DNA of 64,000 nucleotides from Sphingobacterium sp. ML3W (GCF_029542085.1 NZ_CP107036.1:1488001-1552000); one strand, 5' to 3'; positions 44,843 to 53,737 are shown, counted from the stretch's first letter. Made by a program: numbers and translations. Notes: generated from the sequence alone by a model not told the origin.

Positions 44843-45805
44843 TTAGTTGTTGTCTAAGTTTAGTTCCATTTGAATGTTGCAGCGTTTGTAAGGTGTGGGG
44901 TGTCCTACTATTTTCTGGAAACCCAGTTTGTAATACAGATTGATAGCGGCTTTTAGTATGGTGTTACTTTCAAGGTATAATTTCGAAGCTCCGTTTTCCT
45001 TAGCGGAATTAATAACCGTCTGTCCCAATAACCACCCCATATTTTTGCCCTGTGCTTTGGGTGATACAGCCATTTTTGCTATTTCAAAATCATATTCGGG
45101 ATCGTCTATTTTGATTAAGGCACAAACTCCAAGCGGTTCGTCATTGTATAAAGCCACAAATATTTTTCCACCTTTGTCCAAAATATATTCTTCGGGATTG
45201 TTCAGTGCTTTATAGTCCGCTTCTTCCATCTCAAAGTAGCTGGAAATCCATTCTTCGTTGAGCGATCTGAAAGCGGATCGATATTTTGGGGCATATTCAA
45301 TAACCTTTATATTCTTACTTTCTCGCATTTTTTTTTGTTCCTTTACCCGTTTGAAAATTGATTTTTGTTCCAACAAAAACTCCCATTCTTCAATCGCTTC
45401 CCAAAGGTTGTGCGTGGCTTCCGTAATGATACCGTCGATAGCGATGTCAATATCAGCACATTGTACCTTTATCATTTTTTCGGCGACTGTGGCTCCTTTT
45501 TCCGTAAGCCCAACTACATTTCTACGTTTGTCATTGGATTTGAGATTATCCTTAACCAATCCAGCTTTTGCCATCTCTTTTACAATTTTTGTGACGGACG
45601 GTTGGGAATGTCCGATTTGTTCGGCTATTTCGGTGATGGTTTTTGCTCCCTCATCATAAAGAACGAAAAACACGGGAAACCATTTTGGCGAAAAATCCAC
45701 ATCGTAAAGCTCGTAAATTCTGGCTGCATCTTCGGTTACTTTTGCCGTAAGTAAACGTAGCCGGCTACCCAATGCCATTTTTCCTGTTTTGTTGAAGATT
45801 TCCAT
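44843..45805 (-). CDS. MarR-type regulator fused to GNAT acetyltransferase
   Basis: A 320-aa bifunctional protein. Residues 1-150 are a MarR winged helix (ITEIAEQIGHSQPSVTKIVKE as recognition helix, DKRRNVVGLTEKGA as wing). Residues 165-320 are a GNAT domain with IAKMAVSPKAQGKNMGWLLG, the acetyl-CoA loop, and LYYKLGFQKIVG. Fusions of this type are known in Bacteroidota, usually annotated as bifunctional HTH/GNAT. It starts 19 bases after panB and is the likely regulator of the run; candidate operator sites lie before panB at 46933-46955. Confidence 0.9.
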   Translation of the reverse strand: MEIFNKTGKMALGSRLRLLTAKVTEDAARIYELYDVDFSPKWFPVFFVLYDEGAKTITEIAEQIGHSQPSVTKIVKEMAKAGLVKDNLKSNDKRRNVVGLTEKGATVAEKMIKVQCADIDIAIDGIITEATHNLWEAIEEWEFLLEQKSIFKRVKEQKKMRESKNIKVIEYAPKYRSAFRSLNEEWISSYFEMEEADYKALNNPEEYILDKGGKIFVALYNDEPLGVCALIKIDDPEYDFEIAKMAVSPKAQGKNMGWLLGQTVINSAKENGASKLYLESNTILKAAINLYYKLGFQKIVGHPTPYKRCNIQMELNLDNN

Positions 45806-45824
45806 TTATTTATTCGTCTTACGG

Positions 45825-46643
45825 TTAATAACTTTCATCTTCGTTCGGGAAATTCCTTGCTTTTACATCTGCGATGTAATGATGTGTCGCTTCTGTCATT
45901 ATCGTTTGTAGGTCTGCATAACGTCTTAGAAATTTGGGTGAAAAATCCTTATTCATACCCATGGCATCCTGAATGACCAATACCTGTCCGTCTGTTCCCG
46001 AACCTGCACCAATACCGATTGTAGGAATAGTTAATCTTTCTGAAATTTCGGTCGCCAGTTTTGCAGGTATTTTTTCAAGTAATATGCCAAATGCTCCCAG
46101 TTCTTCCATTAAAAGACAGTCTTCAATAAGTTTTTTCGCTTCTTTCTCATCCTTTCCACGAATGGCATAGGTTCCGTATTTGTTAATGGACTGAGGCATT
46201 AAGCCTAAATGTACCATTACAGGAATACCAGCGTCAATTATCTTTTTTACATCTTCTTTTATTTCTGCTCCACCCTCTACCTTAATGGCGTCTGCTCCTG
46301 TTTCCTGCATCATACGGATAGCAGTTTCAAGGGATTTTAGGGGATTGCCCGATACCGTTCCGAAAGGCATATCGACAATAACCAATGCTCTTTTTGTTCC
46401 GTTTACCACCGATTTTGCGTAATATATCATCTGGTCAAGTGTGATGGCCAGCGTTGTTGGATTGCCCACCATTGTGTTTGAAGCACTATCGCCCACAAGT
46501 ACCACGTCTATACCTGCACCATCAATTATTCTTGCCGTTGTATAATCATAGGCAGTCAATATGCTTATCTTTTCTCCGCTTTGCTTCATCTTTTTTAACT
46601 GAAGCGTAGTAACTTTCTTTTTATCTTCTGTATGGACTGACAT
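45825..46643 (-). CDS. panB: 3-methyl-2-oxobutanoate hydroxymethyltransferase PanB
   Basis: First committed enzyme of pantothenate synthesis: adds a hydroxymethyl group from methylene-THF to ketoisovalerate. The 272-aa protein has [15 protein letters not shown], the Mg-binding [45 protein letters not shown] and [19 protein letters not shown]. panC, panD or panE are not in the window. The sequence departs from the usual DSLGMVVLGYD form after GDS, so this may be an accessory copy serving a special pathway. First gene of a six-gene minus-strand run. Confidence 0.92.
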   Translation of the reverse strand: MSVHTEDKKKVTTLQLKKMKQSGEKISILTAYDYTTARIIDGAGIDVVLVGDSASNTMVGNPTTLAITLDQMIYYAKSVVNGTKRALVIVDMPFGTVSGNPLKSLETAIRMMQETGADAIKVEGGAEIKEDVKKIIDAGIPVMVHLGLMPQSINKYGTYAIRGKDEKEAKKLIEDCLLMEELGAFGILLEKIPAKLATEISERLTIPTIGIGAGSGTDGQVLVIQDAMGMNKDFSPKFLRRYADLQTIMTEATHHYIADVKARNFPNEDESY

Positions 46644-46932
46644 AATATTTCTATTCTTTTGGTTCTTTCTGTAATACCTTCTCAGTAATAAATGACTTTA
46701 CCGAGTAATATCTGTATAATCTTTTTTCAGTTTTTATTCAAGGTAATGTGCGATGTACAAACCAATTTTTTTCATCGTCTTTAACTGCATAAATATCAAA
46801 TTTGCAAATAATCAATCTCGTAACGTTTTTACTACTTCGCCAGTGATAGCACCTATTTTGGAATATCTACCCTAATATGCTGTTCATATTCTGCGATGAA
46901 TTGATATATTTTGTATCTTGTATAATTTAACA

Positions 46933-46988
46933 ATAACTAATTACATAACTGATTATGCAAATATATAAAACAAAGTTATTTTGACAAA
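46933..46988 (-). promoter_or_regulatory. promoter and direct-repeat operator upstream of panB run
   Basis: Minus strand: -7 box TATATTTG (46958-46965) and -33 box TTTG (46985-46988), 19 bases apart. Immediately downstream, over the expected start of transcription, are two direct repeats of ATAACTRATTA (46933-46943 and 46945-46955), 12 bases apart. They could bind the MarR-type regulator. The leader to panB would be about 300 bases; the stretch 46644-46932 shows no accepted gene. Confidence 0.5.
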
Positions 46989-47022
46989 TGCTTTTTCGTT
47001 GTCTTGCTTTTATAAAACAAAA

Positions 47023-47286
47023 ATGAAAGTTTATAACTATTATAGGACTAGATATTTCTATATAGCATTAGGAGTATACCCTAACCTATTTTTGAATAGC
47101 CGGCTAAAATGTTGGGGACCAGCATTGATTGGGTTGATCATACTTATATCGTGTGTACTCATCATGGGAAATTATCAGTTTAATAAAAATATCGCAATTA
47201 CAATCGTGTGGATTATCTTAGAAGCTTATTATATATGCTATGAAATTTTAATCGGTGATCTTATTGAGAAAATACCTTTTTTTTAA
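47023..47286 (+). CDS. small membrane protein of unknown function
   Basis: About 87 aa from ATG 47023; the frame opens with TTG at 46981. Two hydrophobic helices are visible (WGPALIGLIILISCVLIM and IAITIVWIILEAYYICYEIL). After the stop, a second hydrophobic piece with FPLIGYVMFRSKRALNKE occurs in another frame, so the gene may be part of a larger decayed membrane protein. Function unknown. Confidence 0.45.
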   Translation: MKVYNYYRTRYFYIALGVYPNLFLNSRLKCWGPALIGLIILISCVLIMGNYQFNKNIAITIVWIILEAYYICYEILIGDLIEKIPFF

Positions 47287-47408
47287 AATCTCAACTACGG
47301 TTTCCAAGCTCAATGCATTTATGTTATTCTTTCCGGCGTATTTCCATTGATTGGCTATGTTATGTTTAGATCAAAAAGAGCATTGAACAAAGAGTAAATC
47401 CGGGATCT

Positions 47409-47804
47409 ATGGAAAGTAATTGGGATAAATATGGATTTTCATGTACTATGGGACCAAAGTTAAGGGAACTGGTGCAAATCCAACTTGTTGATGAACTAAA
47501 TAGTTTATTGGGCATGAGCATCAAATTTGATTTCGACTGGTCGAAATCCTGTATCGAGGGACATAATGGAATGTTTCTGGATGGTAGTCTGGAAAATTAT
47601 TCAGGTATTATATTGATCGACAAACAAGCATCAATTAAAGCAGATGGTTGGATGGACTTTATTCAGGAAGGAGATTTCTTCCTGGCTTATTGGGATCAAA
47701 TAACAGTTTGTCATAATAATAAGGAGCTATTCTCAAAAGATTTTGGGATCTCTAGCATTGCCTTTGATTTAGTTCCTGAGGAATTGCGGTGGCATCTAAA
47801 ATAA
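47409..47804 (+). CDS. hypothetical protein, small soluble
   Basis: A 131-aa acidic protein: WDKYGFSCTMGPKLRELVQI at the start, FDFDWSKSCIEGHNGMFLDG in the middle, IAFDLVPEELRWHL at the end. The mix of aromatic and acidic residues and its size fit an immunity protein, but I recognise no family. It is followed after about 95 bases by a toxin-antitoxin pair with its own promoter. Confidence 0.5.
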   Translation: MESNWDKYGFSCTMGPKLRELVQIQLVDELNSLLGMSIKFDFDWSKSCIEGHNGMFLDGSLENYSGIILIDKQASIKADGWMDFIQEGDFFLAYWDQITVCHNNKELFSKDFGISSIAFDLVPEELRWHLK

Positions 47805-47868
47805 GTCAGAAAATACTAAAGAAATGATTATGTTAAAAATTCATAGATAATACCTTAAAACATTTTTT

Positions 47869-47876
47869 TATCTTTG
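47869..47876 (+). promoter_or_regulatory. -7 box of toxin-antitoxin pair
   Basis: TATCTTTG matches the Bacteroidota -7 consensus, 22 bases before the ATG of the antitoxin-like gene. No good -33 box is seen. Confidence 0.5.
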
Positions 47877-47898
47877 GTATATCAACTATTTTTTAAGT

Positions 47899-48156
47899 AT
47901 GACTGTAATATCGCTACGCGAACAGGTAAAGAGCGGTACTGTAGCAGTAAGAGCGCTAAGATTAAAGAGATTGGAAAACGGTTTACCGTTTATGATCAAC
48001 GTTAAAGGAATGGAAGAAAAGTTATGTTACATTGAATATCCAAATGGCAATATTCATCTCGTAAAACAATCTTCTCAAGGCAACGATTTTGAAACGCTGG
48101 AAGTTCTGGATAAATCAGAAGCTATAAATCTTAGACGTCGATTTAATCTCATATAA
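47899..48156 (+). CDS. putative antitoxin of zeta-type pair
   Basis: An 85-aa protein with a helical start (REQVKSGTVAVRALRLKRLE), a small beta region (GLPFMINVKGMEEKLCYIEYP) and a short basic end. It is unlike the classical epsilon antitoxin. Its stop overlaps the start of the toxin gene by one base (TAATG), the usual arrangement of antitoxin-first type II systems. Antitoxin function is inferred from order and coupling. Confidence 0.65.
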   Translation: MTVISLREQVKSGTVAVRALRLKRLENGLPFMINVKGMEEKLCYIEYPNGNIHLVKQSSQGNDFETLEVLDKSEAINLRRRFNLI

Positions 48157-48794
48157 TGCCTGAGTTATTCGTCATCACTGGATCTAACGGTGCAGGAAAG
48201 TCTACAATTGGCCCAATATATTTTCCTCCGCATTTACAAAATGTTTTCGATGGTGACAAACTCTACCTCCAAAAAAGGTCGGAATTATGGAGGTCTGGTA
48301 TCCGAGTTCAAAGAGAATTGAATTCACAAGCGTCAGATTTTGTCGATTCTACTTTCGAATCGTTAGTAAATAATGCTATTTCCAATAGTATTGACTTCGC
48401 TTATGAAGGTCATTTTTCTCAGGATAACAGTTGGGAGCCTTTGCAGAGATTTAAGGATGCTGGATATTATTTACATATGGTTTTCTTCGGTCTGGATAAT
48501 GTTGATATCTCATCCGACCGTGTACTTATAAGGGCAAAAGAAGGTGGTCACAATGTTGATCCCCTGACTTTGAGAGATAACTATTTTGGGAACTTACACC
48601 AAGTAGACAGACGCTTCCTTATCTTTGATAGCTTAAAGATAATTGATACATCGGAAATGGAACACAGAGATCTTATATTTATCCTAAATGGAAACATAAG
48701 GGAGTTTCTCCCCCTATCGGAACAACCATGCTGGCTTTTAGAAAATATGCCTAATATTTCTAATCTATTGGGTAAGTCTATTAGTGAACGATAA
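48156..48794 (+). CDS. zeta-toxin-family P-loop kinase
   Basis: A 212-aa kinase of the zeta/PezT-like group, which in studied cases phosphorylates UDP-N-acetylglucosamine and so blocks wall synthesis. Walker A is ITGSNGAGKST at the N-terminus; VFDGDKLY follows at the position of the substrate-binding Asp; EGHFSQDNSW and the ISSDRVLIRAKEGGHNVDP segment match the family's sugar and arginine region. Coupled to the 85-aa gene upstream. Other zeta-like kinases are not toxins, so toxicity is inferred from the pairing. Confidence 0.8.
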   Translation: MPELFVITGSNGAGKSTIGPIYFPPHLQNVFDGDKLYLQKRSELWRSGIRVQRELNSQASDFVDSTFESLVNNAISNSIDFAYEGHFSQDNSWEPLQRFKDAGYYLHMVFFGLDNVDISSDRVLIRAKEGGHNVDPLTLRDNYFGNLHQVDRRFLIFDSLKIIDTSEMEHRDLIFILNGNIREFLPLSEQPCWLLENMPNISNLLGKSISER

Positions 48795-49010
48795 TGAAAA
48801 GATCCGATTAGCGCGACCTTTGCTTAGAATATCATAAAACAACTAGATGTCGACTATTGAACAGAGTATTGACAGATTGAGAGTTCTACTTCTTTTCTTA
48901 TGTATCTAGCAAAAGCTGGGCCTAAGAGAAATACGTACTTGCCCTTATTTTTGATCAAGCAACTTTGTTTGAGCTGTATATATATTTTTCCATCCCTCTA
49001 TACCTGAGAT

Positions 49011-49139
49011 CTAAATATTTTTATCTTCGTCACAACCATACCATAATCTAAAAATAATTTGTTTACCGTCAGAATCAATTGCATTTATGTTAATTACTAC
49101 ATAGCTGTAATTAGAAGTGAAAAATACTTCTCCGCCAGT
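49011..49139 (-). pseudogene. 3' end of a lost gene
   Basis: A coding-like tail on the minus strand: GGEVFFTSNYSYVVININAI, then DSDGKQIIFRLWYGCDEDKN and a stop. The upstream frame enters the end of the HD-domain gene, so the 5' part has been replaced. It reads like the end of an immunity-sized protein. The rest of the 355-base gap from 48795 shows nothing. Confidence 0.4.
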
Positions 49140-49149
49140 AGAACCTCCC

Positions 49150-49800
49150 CTATCTAAAAGTCGAGATTGCGCGCTCACGAATCTCCGAAACATTCAACCC
49201 GGCCTCTTCCAATTTCTGCGAGGCCTGCTGCCCGATTAAATCCTTTAACAGGACAAAGGTCTTGTCAAATTGGACATGTTTGCCCATTACAAAAGAAAGA
49301 TCATACTCAACTTCTTCCCAGGTAGAAATATCGGCATGATTGTGCTGTAGCTGTACCTCTAACTTGTCAATGGCATTGGCGACCTTGGCTTCAAAGGTTT
49401 TCTTCTCTTCAAATTCATAGAAAAGATCATAGATCTCTTGTCCGTTACTTGTGGCCAGCATTTGCCTGATCTTGAGGATGGCCTGTTCTCCATTTTGCTG
49501 TTTGATCTTTCTGATCTCCGGATTGCGGATCTGATCTAATACGGACACGTCTCCCGCTTCGGCTTCAACAAGATCATGAATAATGATCATTTTTAACAGA
49601 CGGGCTAAATCTACCTTCTGATCCAAAAGCGGCTCAATCAATATAGCCATCAGCGACATACGCCAGGTATGCTCGGCAACACTCTCCTGTCGCCCATTGG
49701 ACAACCAGCTATGCCGTAGTTCGAACTTTAGTTTCTCAGCCAGCTGCAGCACATCCATTATCGCAGCCAATTGTTGTAGCTTAATTTGATCACTCATCAT
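49150..49800 (-). CDS. HD-domain phosphohydrolase (YfbR/HDDC2-like)
   Basis: A 216-aa HD-domain protein. The metal-binding residues are visible: first His in SVAEHTWRM near residue 44, the HD pair in MIIIHDLVEAEAGD near residue 72, and a downstream Asp in NAIDKLEVQLQH. Members are 5'-nucleotidases or related phosphohydrolases. A truncated second copy, about 90 percent identical by eye, is at 62255-62738. The frame to the first Met (49800) gives the expected length. Confidence 0.88.
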   Translation of the reverse strand: MMSDQIKLQQLAAIMDVLQLAEKLKFELRHSWLSNGRQESVAEHTWRMSLMAILIEPLLDQKVDLARLLKMIIIHDLVEAEAGDVSVLDQIRNPEIRKIKQQNGEQAILKIRQMLATSNGQEIYDLFYEFEEKKTFEAKVANAIDKLEVQLQHNHADISTWEEVEYDLSFVMGKHVQFDKTFVLLKDLIGQQASQKLEEAGLNVSEIRERAISTFR

Positions 49801-50209
49801 AGTAATATATAATACGTTAGTCTATTTTGATATCTATCGGTTAAATAGCACGACTAATCTACTAAATTCGACGCATGAACGATACTGTTTTTCGATGAAC
49901 ATACAATTCATCACGACGAAAAAAAGGTTTGCCTAGCAACAGCGGGGCGTGGTGTGACTACTTACTGCGTTACCATATAAACTTTCCTTAGGTTTCATTT
50001 AAAAACTTTTACTTCGGCAGTCATTGGTAGACGCGGAGAATCACGTTAAGTTCAAAGTTCAAGTACAAAGGACAGAAGCTTAAAAACGGTTTTCTTCAAT
50101 TATATCTAACTAAAGAAGACTGAATAACAACAGACCACAAATGTCTTTCAAAAATAGTTCAATGACGCAAACAAATCCGCTAAAATTATCTCTTTCCGAT
50201 CTATATCTT
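49801..50209. other. intergenic region, no gene seen
   Basis: About 409 bases without a supported gene. It contains the 11-mer TTACTGCGTTA at 49962-49972, the reverse complement of a sequence at 38752. Otherwise nothing. Confidence 0.4.
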
Positions 50210-50833
50210 TCAATTGGCAACTGTATCCACACGACAATAAGTATATGTATCATGGTTAAGAGCGCCGGCGAGCGGAAAGAGAATAAGAAAACCGCCTGCT
50301 GTCGACTCACTCGGCACGACTAAATCACCATGATTATCTAGTGCAAAGCAAATAGTTTTGGTAAAGAATCTATTGAACAATACATAGATGTCAAGGTCTG
50401 TATTTCTGAAAGAAACAAAATTTTGCGGTTCGGGCTTAATTTTCCTCGTTCTTTCACGCACGACATTTCCTAAGGTATCAATTAGTTTGAAATGGACTTT
50501 ATTTTTTTTGGTGAGCTCCAATGAGGTTTTGTAAAGATAGTGCAGACTATCAGTTTTATAGTAATTTGGTTCTATATAGTTCCATAGACAATATTCATTA
50601 TAGGCTGCACTCTTCTCCTGACTGCCATGATTATGGCCTATTATCTTCTTGGGATAATTATCAAAGATGTATGTCTCCTTCAATTCTACCTTCGAAACCC
50701 TATGTGCCGCAGCAGTTTGTGCTAAATACTTAGGCGATATGGAAGTGCAAGAGATACACAAAAAAAGAAATACCACTGAAAATAGTGCAATGACTACAGT
50801 GTGCATATTGTAATGTTTTTGGATTTCTTTCAT
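50210..50833 (-). CDS. lipoprotein-like hypothetical protein
   Basis: A 207-aa protein with an N-terminal hydrophobic segment ending in a lipobox-like LCISC (VIALFSVVFLFLCISC). The mature part has HNHGSQEKSAAYNEYCLWNY, LIDTLGNVVRERTRKIKP and a final Gly-rich FLILFPLAGALN. No family recognised. Start at 50833 or at an internal Met (MHTVVIAL). Alone on the minus strand. Confidence 0.5.
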   Translation of the reverse strand: MKEIQKHYNMHTVVIALFSVVFLFLCISCTSISPKYLAQTAAAHRVSKVELKETYIFDNYPKKIIGHNHGSQEKSAAYNEYCLWNYIEPNYYKTDSLHYLYKTSLELTKKNKVHFKLIDTLGNVVRERTRKIKPEPQNFVSFRNTDLDIYVLFNRFFTKTICFALDNHGDLVVPSESTAGGFLILFPLAGALNHDTYTYCRVDTVAN

Positions 50834-51247
50834 AAGCTCTTTTGTTCCGTATAAAATCCGATAAATAATAATAAAAAAATGGAAATTTCATATAAGAAGT
50901 TTTATAGAAATTAAATCTACTTAATTTATCTGTCCCTTCCAACCATAGTCAAACGAACTGCTTTGGCACTTTAAAAAGAAATAACTGGTGTATATTTTAA
51001 TGTTGTATTAGCTCTAAACTTACCAAATTTCCATTCAAATAATTGTGATCGCTTAAACATTTCCTACATCCTCGCCTCATGGCTATTGGTGCGAGATATA
51101 AAGGAATTTGCATAGCCCGCTCCTATATCACTAAAAATATTGGTGCCGATGACAACATTGGCAGCTATTGACCGACTTTGATATTGCTCTGTGGCGGAAT
51201 GTTGCAAGATATTAAATGTAATGTAAACTGCGTCAGTGTATAAATAT
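50834..51247. other. intergenic region, no gene seen
   Basis: AT-rich, about 414 bases. A 70-codon minus-strand frame and one overlapping the downstream gene have no recognisable content and are rejected. Confidence 0.35.
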
Positions 51248-52336
51248 TTATTCAGATCCAAAAAGTTTCTGCCACCACGTCTGCCTCGCTTTTGGCAAGA
51301 TGCTGTTATGTGCAATAATTTTTTCCTCTTTCATTATTTCTGTCACGTCTTTAATTAAACCATCCACCATCGGAGAAAAGTTGCTGTACTTTTTATTTTG
51401 AACTTTTATAATATGATATGATTTCTTAGCTGTCTCGTCTGATGAACTGTTTGTGCTAATAATCATTCGGCAAAGTTGTTCAATACAAGCTCTTACAATA
51501 TTGCCGTTATCTGTTCCTTTTATTACGCTCTCAAGGATTTCAAGAGCTTTATTATTTTCACCAGTCTCAACATATAACTCTGCCAATTGTCGATTGTAGA
51601 TGTCGGTTAGAAAATCTTTATCATTTTTTTTGAGTGTCAATTTGAAAGCTTCAATCTCTGAAAGCTTGTCGTCAGCATATTTGGCGTATGTCCTATATAA
51701 ACCTAGTTCTTCATTAGTCCAAGCTCTTTCTTGATTGATCCATTCAGGTAATTTCGTCAAAAATTGTTCTCTTTCATTTGTCGAATAGAGAAAATACAGT
51801 TCGTCTTGAATTGGCAATTTGAAATTTCTGAAATAGGAATTTTTATTTTCTTTCCAATCGTCAATGTCTACCTGCGAATAAATACAACTTTCTTCCGCTT
51901 CTCCAATATACTTTAACAGTTCAGTTTTCTTTGGGTTGTCCGCTGTTTTTAAATATTGGTAGGTTTCTTTAACTCCTGCCGAAACCAAATATTCTCCATC
52001 AAATCCAATTCCGCTGTCAAAATCAATATTTTTAGCTTCAAGAAACAACCAAACGATTTCGGGTGAATTGAAAAGTGTCAGAATGAAAGCACAGAAATAT
52101 AAATTATCAATGTCACCGTCTTTTCCATATTTTCGCCATTCCTTTTCTTCTGCAAAAAGATATTTTAAAATTTCATAGTCCGTCTGCCTAAGGTCATTGT
52201 AAATTGCAATATTTAGTCTTAATCGGTCAAAGTGTTTTGAATCTATGGCGTCTTTGTCAAAGCGATAATTGTCCAAGAGTTTTGGGTTCTGTCGGACTAA
52301 GTTGAGTTCAGTTTTATATTTTTCTACTACTGTCAC
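51248..52336 (-). CDS. hypothetical helical repeat protein
   Basis: A 362-aa soluble, strongly helical, acidic protein. The C-terminal third has a TPR-like piece (LAELYVETGENNKALEILESV). The middle contains SPEIVWLFLEAKNIDFDSGI and a YLVSAGVKETYQYL segment. Such proteins occur as immunity or adaptor genes in accessory regions, but no family is recognised. A -7 box (CAAATATA on the plus strand, 52366-52373) is 30 bases before the start. Confidence 0.6.
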   Translation of the reverse strand: MTVVEKYKTELNLVRQNPKLLDNYRFDKDAIDSKHFDRLRLNIAIYNDLRQTDYEILKYLFAEEKEWRKYGKDGDIDNLYFCAFILTLFNSPEIVWLFLEAKNIDFDSGIGFDGEYLVSAGVKETYQYLKTADNPKKTELLKYIGEAEESCIYSQVDIDDWKENKNSYFRNFKLPIQDELYFLYSTNEREQFLTKLPEWINQERAWTNEELGLYRTYAKYADDKLSEIEAFKLTLKKNDKDFLTDIYNRQLAELYVETGENNKALEILESVIKGTDNGNIVRACIEQLCRMIISTNSSSDETAKKSYHIIKVQNKKYSNFSPMVDGLIKDVTEIMKEEKIIAHNSILPKARQTWWQKLFGSE

Positions 52337-52459
52337 GGTGTCTTGTTATTACTGCGTATAACTCTCAAATATACACAATTCACCAAATTAGAAAATAGAT
52401 TTTATGGAAAATGCCAATTGCTGCTTTAGTTTTTTTGAGCTGATTAGCCAAGTAAAACT

Positions 52460-52543
52460 TGACCTCTCCCCTAAAAACTGGAGCATTTAAAAGTTGAGAA
52501 TTCGGACTTGAATTACTAATTTTAAAAGGTAGGAAAAGCGATG
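52460..52543 (+). repeat. 80-bp dispersed repeat, copy B
   Basis: TGACCTCTCCCC start, AACTGGAGCATT, then the same GAATTACTAATTTTAAAAGG core as copies A and C, then AGGAAAAGCG and an ATG followed by AAAAAATCAAAAG that looks like the first codons of a transposase OrfA. Homology ends there. It lies between two minus-strand genes and touches the 3' end of the monooxygenase gene. Confidence 0.75.
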
Positions 52544-52549
52544 AAAAAA

Positions 52550-53737
52550 TCAAAAGCTCCTATTCTTACGTGAAAAGGTCCAACCATATATCCAGTCAAG
52601 CTGTTTAATTTGTTTTTTAATAAAAAAACCGATTAAACGATCACGAAACCAAGCTGTTATTGGATAGTTTTTTGTTTTGGTATTCCCTACTTTCCTTGCA
52701 CTTCTTATTACTCTCTCTACTCTGGACTGACGTTCGGCCTGAAAAAGCTGAAAGGCTTGTGCATAGTCTTTGTTTAATTTTAATAATTCAGCAATTACAA
52801 TCGTGTCTTCCAATGCCAATGATGCTCCCTGCCCAATATGTGGAGAGATACCATGTGCCGCATCTCCAATAAGACAAACCCTGCCTTTATACCAATGCAA
52901 AAGCTTGGGCACGTCATAAATAGGATATGCAATAATTTGATGGCTATTTTTGATTATTTTGGAAAATAACGGATCGTCATGCTGATGAATGTTTGCCAAA
53001 TAGTCCTGAATTTCGGTATTTAATGTTTTTTCTACTTCTTTTGGCTTCGGTTCCTGTTCCCTAAAATAGTTATTAAACCACCAAACTTCACCTTTGTCGG
53101 AAACTGAATAAGTAAAAAATCCCCTTTCACCAAAGTTCATTCGTATGCAATCCAACGGTTCGGAAAGTTCGGGAAGATTTGCATAACCACCGGTAGAAAT
53201 GACTTTCGTATACCTAATGACAGAAGCATTCGAAAATAATTGATTTCTAACCTCGGAAAACATTCCGTCACAGGCCAACATAATATATCCAGTAACCATT
53301 GTTCCATCAGCAAAATATGCAGTTACCTGTTCATTAGCCTCATGATATCTGACAATTTTTTTGTCGTACCATATTTTTATCCCGGCTGCCTTAGCAGCTA
53401 ACCGAACGTATTTATTGAGGTTTGCTCTTTTGATCTGAATTGTTTCTACACCGTATTGTTGTTTCTGATAGGCCGTATCGAGTTTTGCTATTTGCTTTCC
53501 TTTAGAATTGAAAAACTTCATTGATCCCGGGGTATAATCTTTCTTGAGCAGTTTTAAATCAATAAATTCTTTCAATACATTCAAACCATTGGGTGTAAGG
53601 CCCAAAAAGACTCCCTCTTTGGCATTGTCTTCTGATCTCGCTTCAAATATTTCAACATCAAAACCTATTTTCTTTAGTTGTAAAGCTAGTATGGGCCCAG
53701 CTACGCCAGCACCGATAACGAGTACTTTTTTATCCAT
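52550..53737 (-). CDS. FAD-dependent monooxygenase (TetX/PHBH-like)
   Basis: A 395-aa flavoprotein hydroxylase. The dinucleotide-binding motif VIGAGVAGPILALQLKKIGF is at the N-terminus with EIFEAR at the end of the second strand; the DG motif is in LACDGMFSEVRNQL; and the second FAD motif GRVCLIGDAAHGISPHIGQG lies near residue 290. The closest functional relatives modify small aromatic compounds or antibiotics such as tetracyclines; no substrate can be assigned. It overlaps the membrane gene upstream by 8 bases and is divergent from an AraC regulator, a common layout for inducible detoxification. Confidence 0.88.
   Translation of the reverse strand: MDKKVLVIGAGVAGPILALQLKKIGFDVEIFEARSEDNAKEGVFLGLTPNGLNVLKEFIDLKLLKKDYTPGSMKFFNSKGKQIAKLDTAYQKQQYGVETIQIKRANLNKYVRLAAKAAGIKIWYDKKIVRYHEANEQVTAYFADGTMVTGYIMLACDGMFSEVRNQLFSNASVIRYTKVISTGGYANLPELSEPLDCIRMNFGERGFFTYSVSDKGEVWWFNNYFREQEPKPKEVEKTLNTEIQDYLANIHQHDDPLFSKIIKNSHQIIAYPIYDVPKLLHWYKGRVCLIGDAAHGISPHIGQGASLALEDTIVIAELLKLNKDYAQAFQLFQAERQSRVERVIRSARKVGNTKTKNYPITAWFRDRLIGFFIKKQIKQLDWIYGWTFSRKNRSF

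Noticed and set aside
51064..51315. 83-codon minus-strand frame
   Set aside because: Overlaps the end of the 362-aa gene in another frame and has no motif.
33800..52336. Interpretation as an intact integrative conjugative element
   Set aside because: No integrase, relaxase, mobilisation or tra gene could be identified; only doubtful remnants at 42197-42747.
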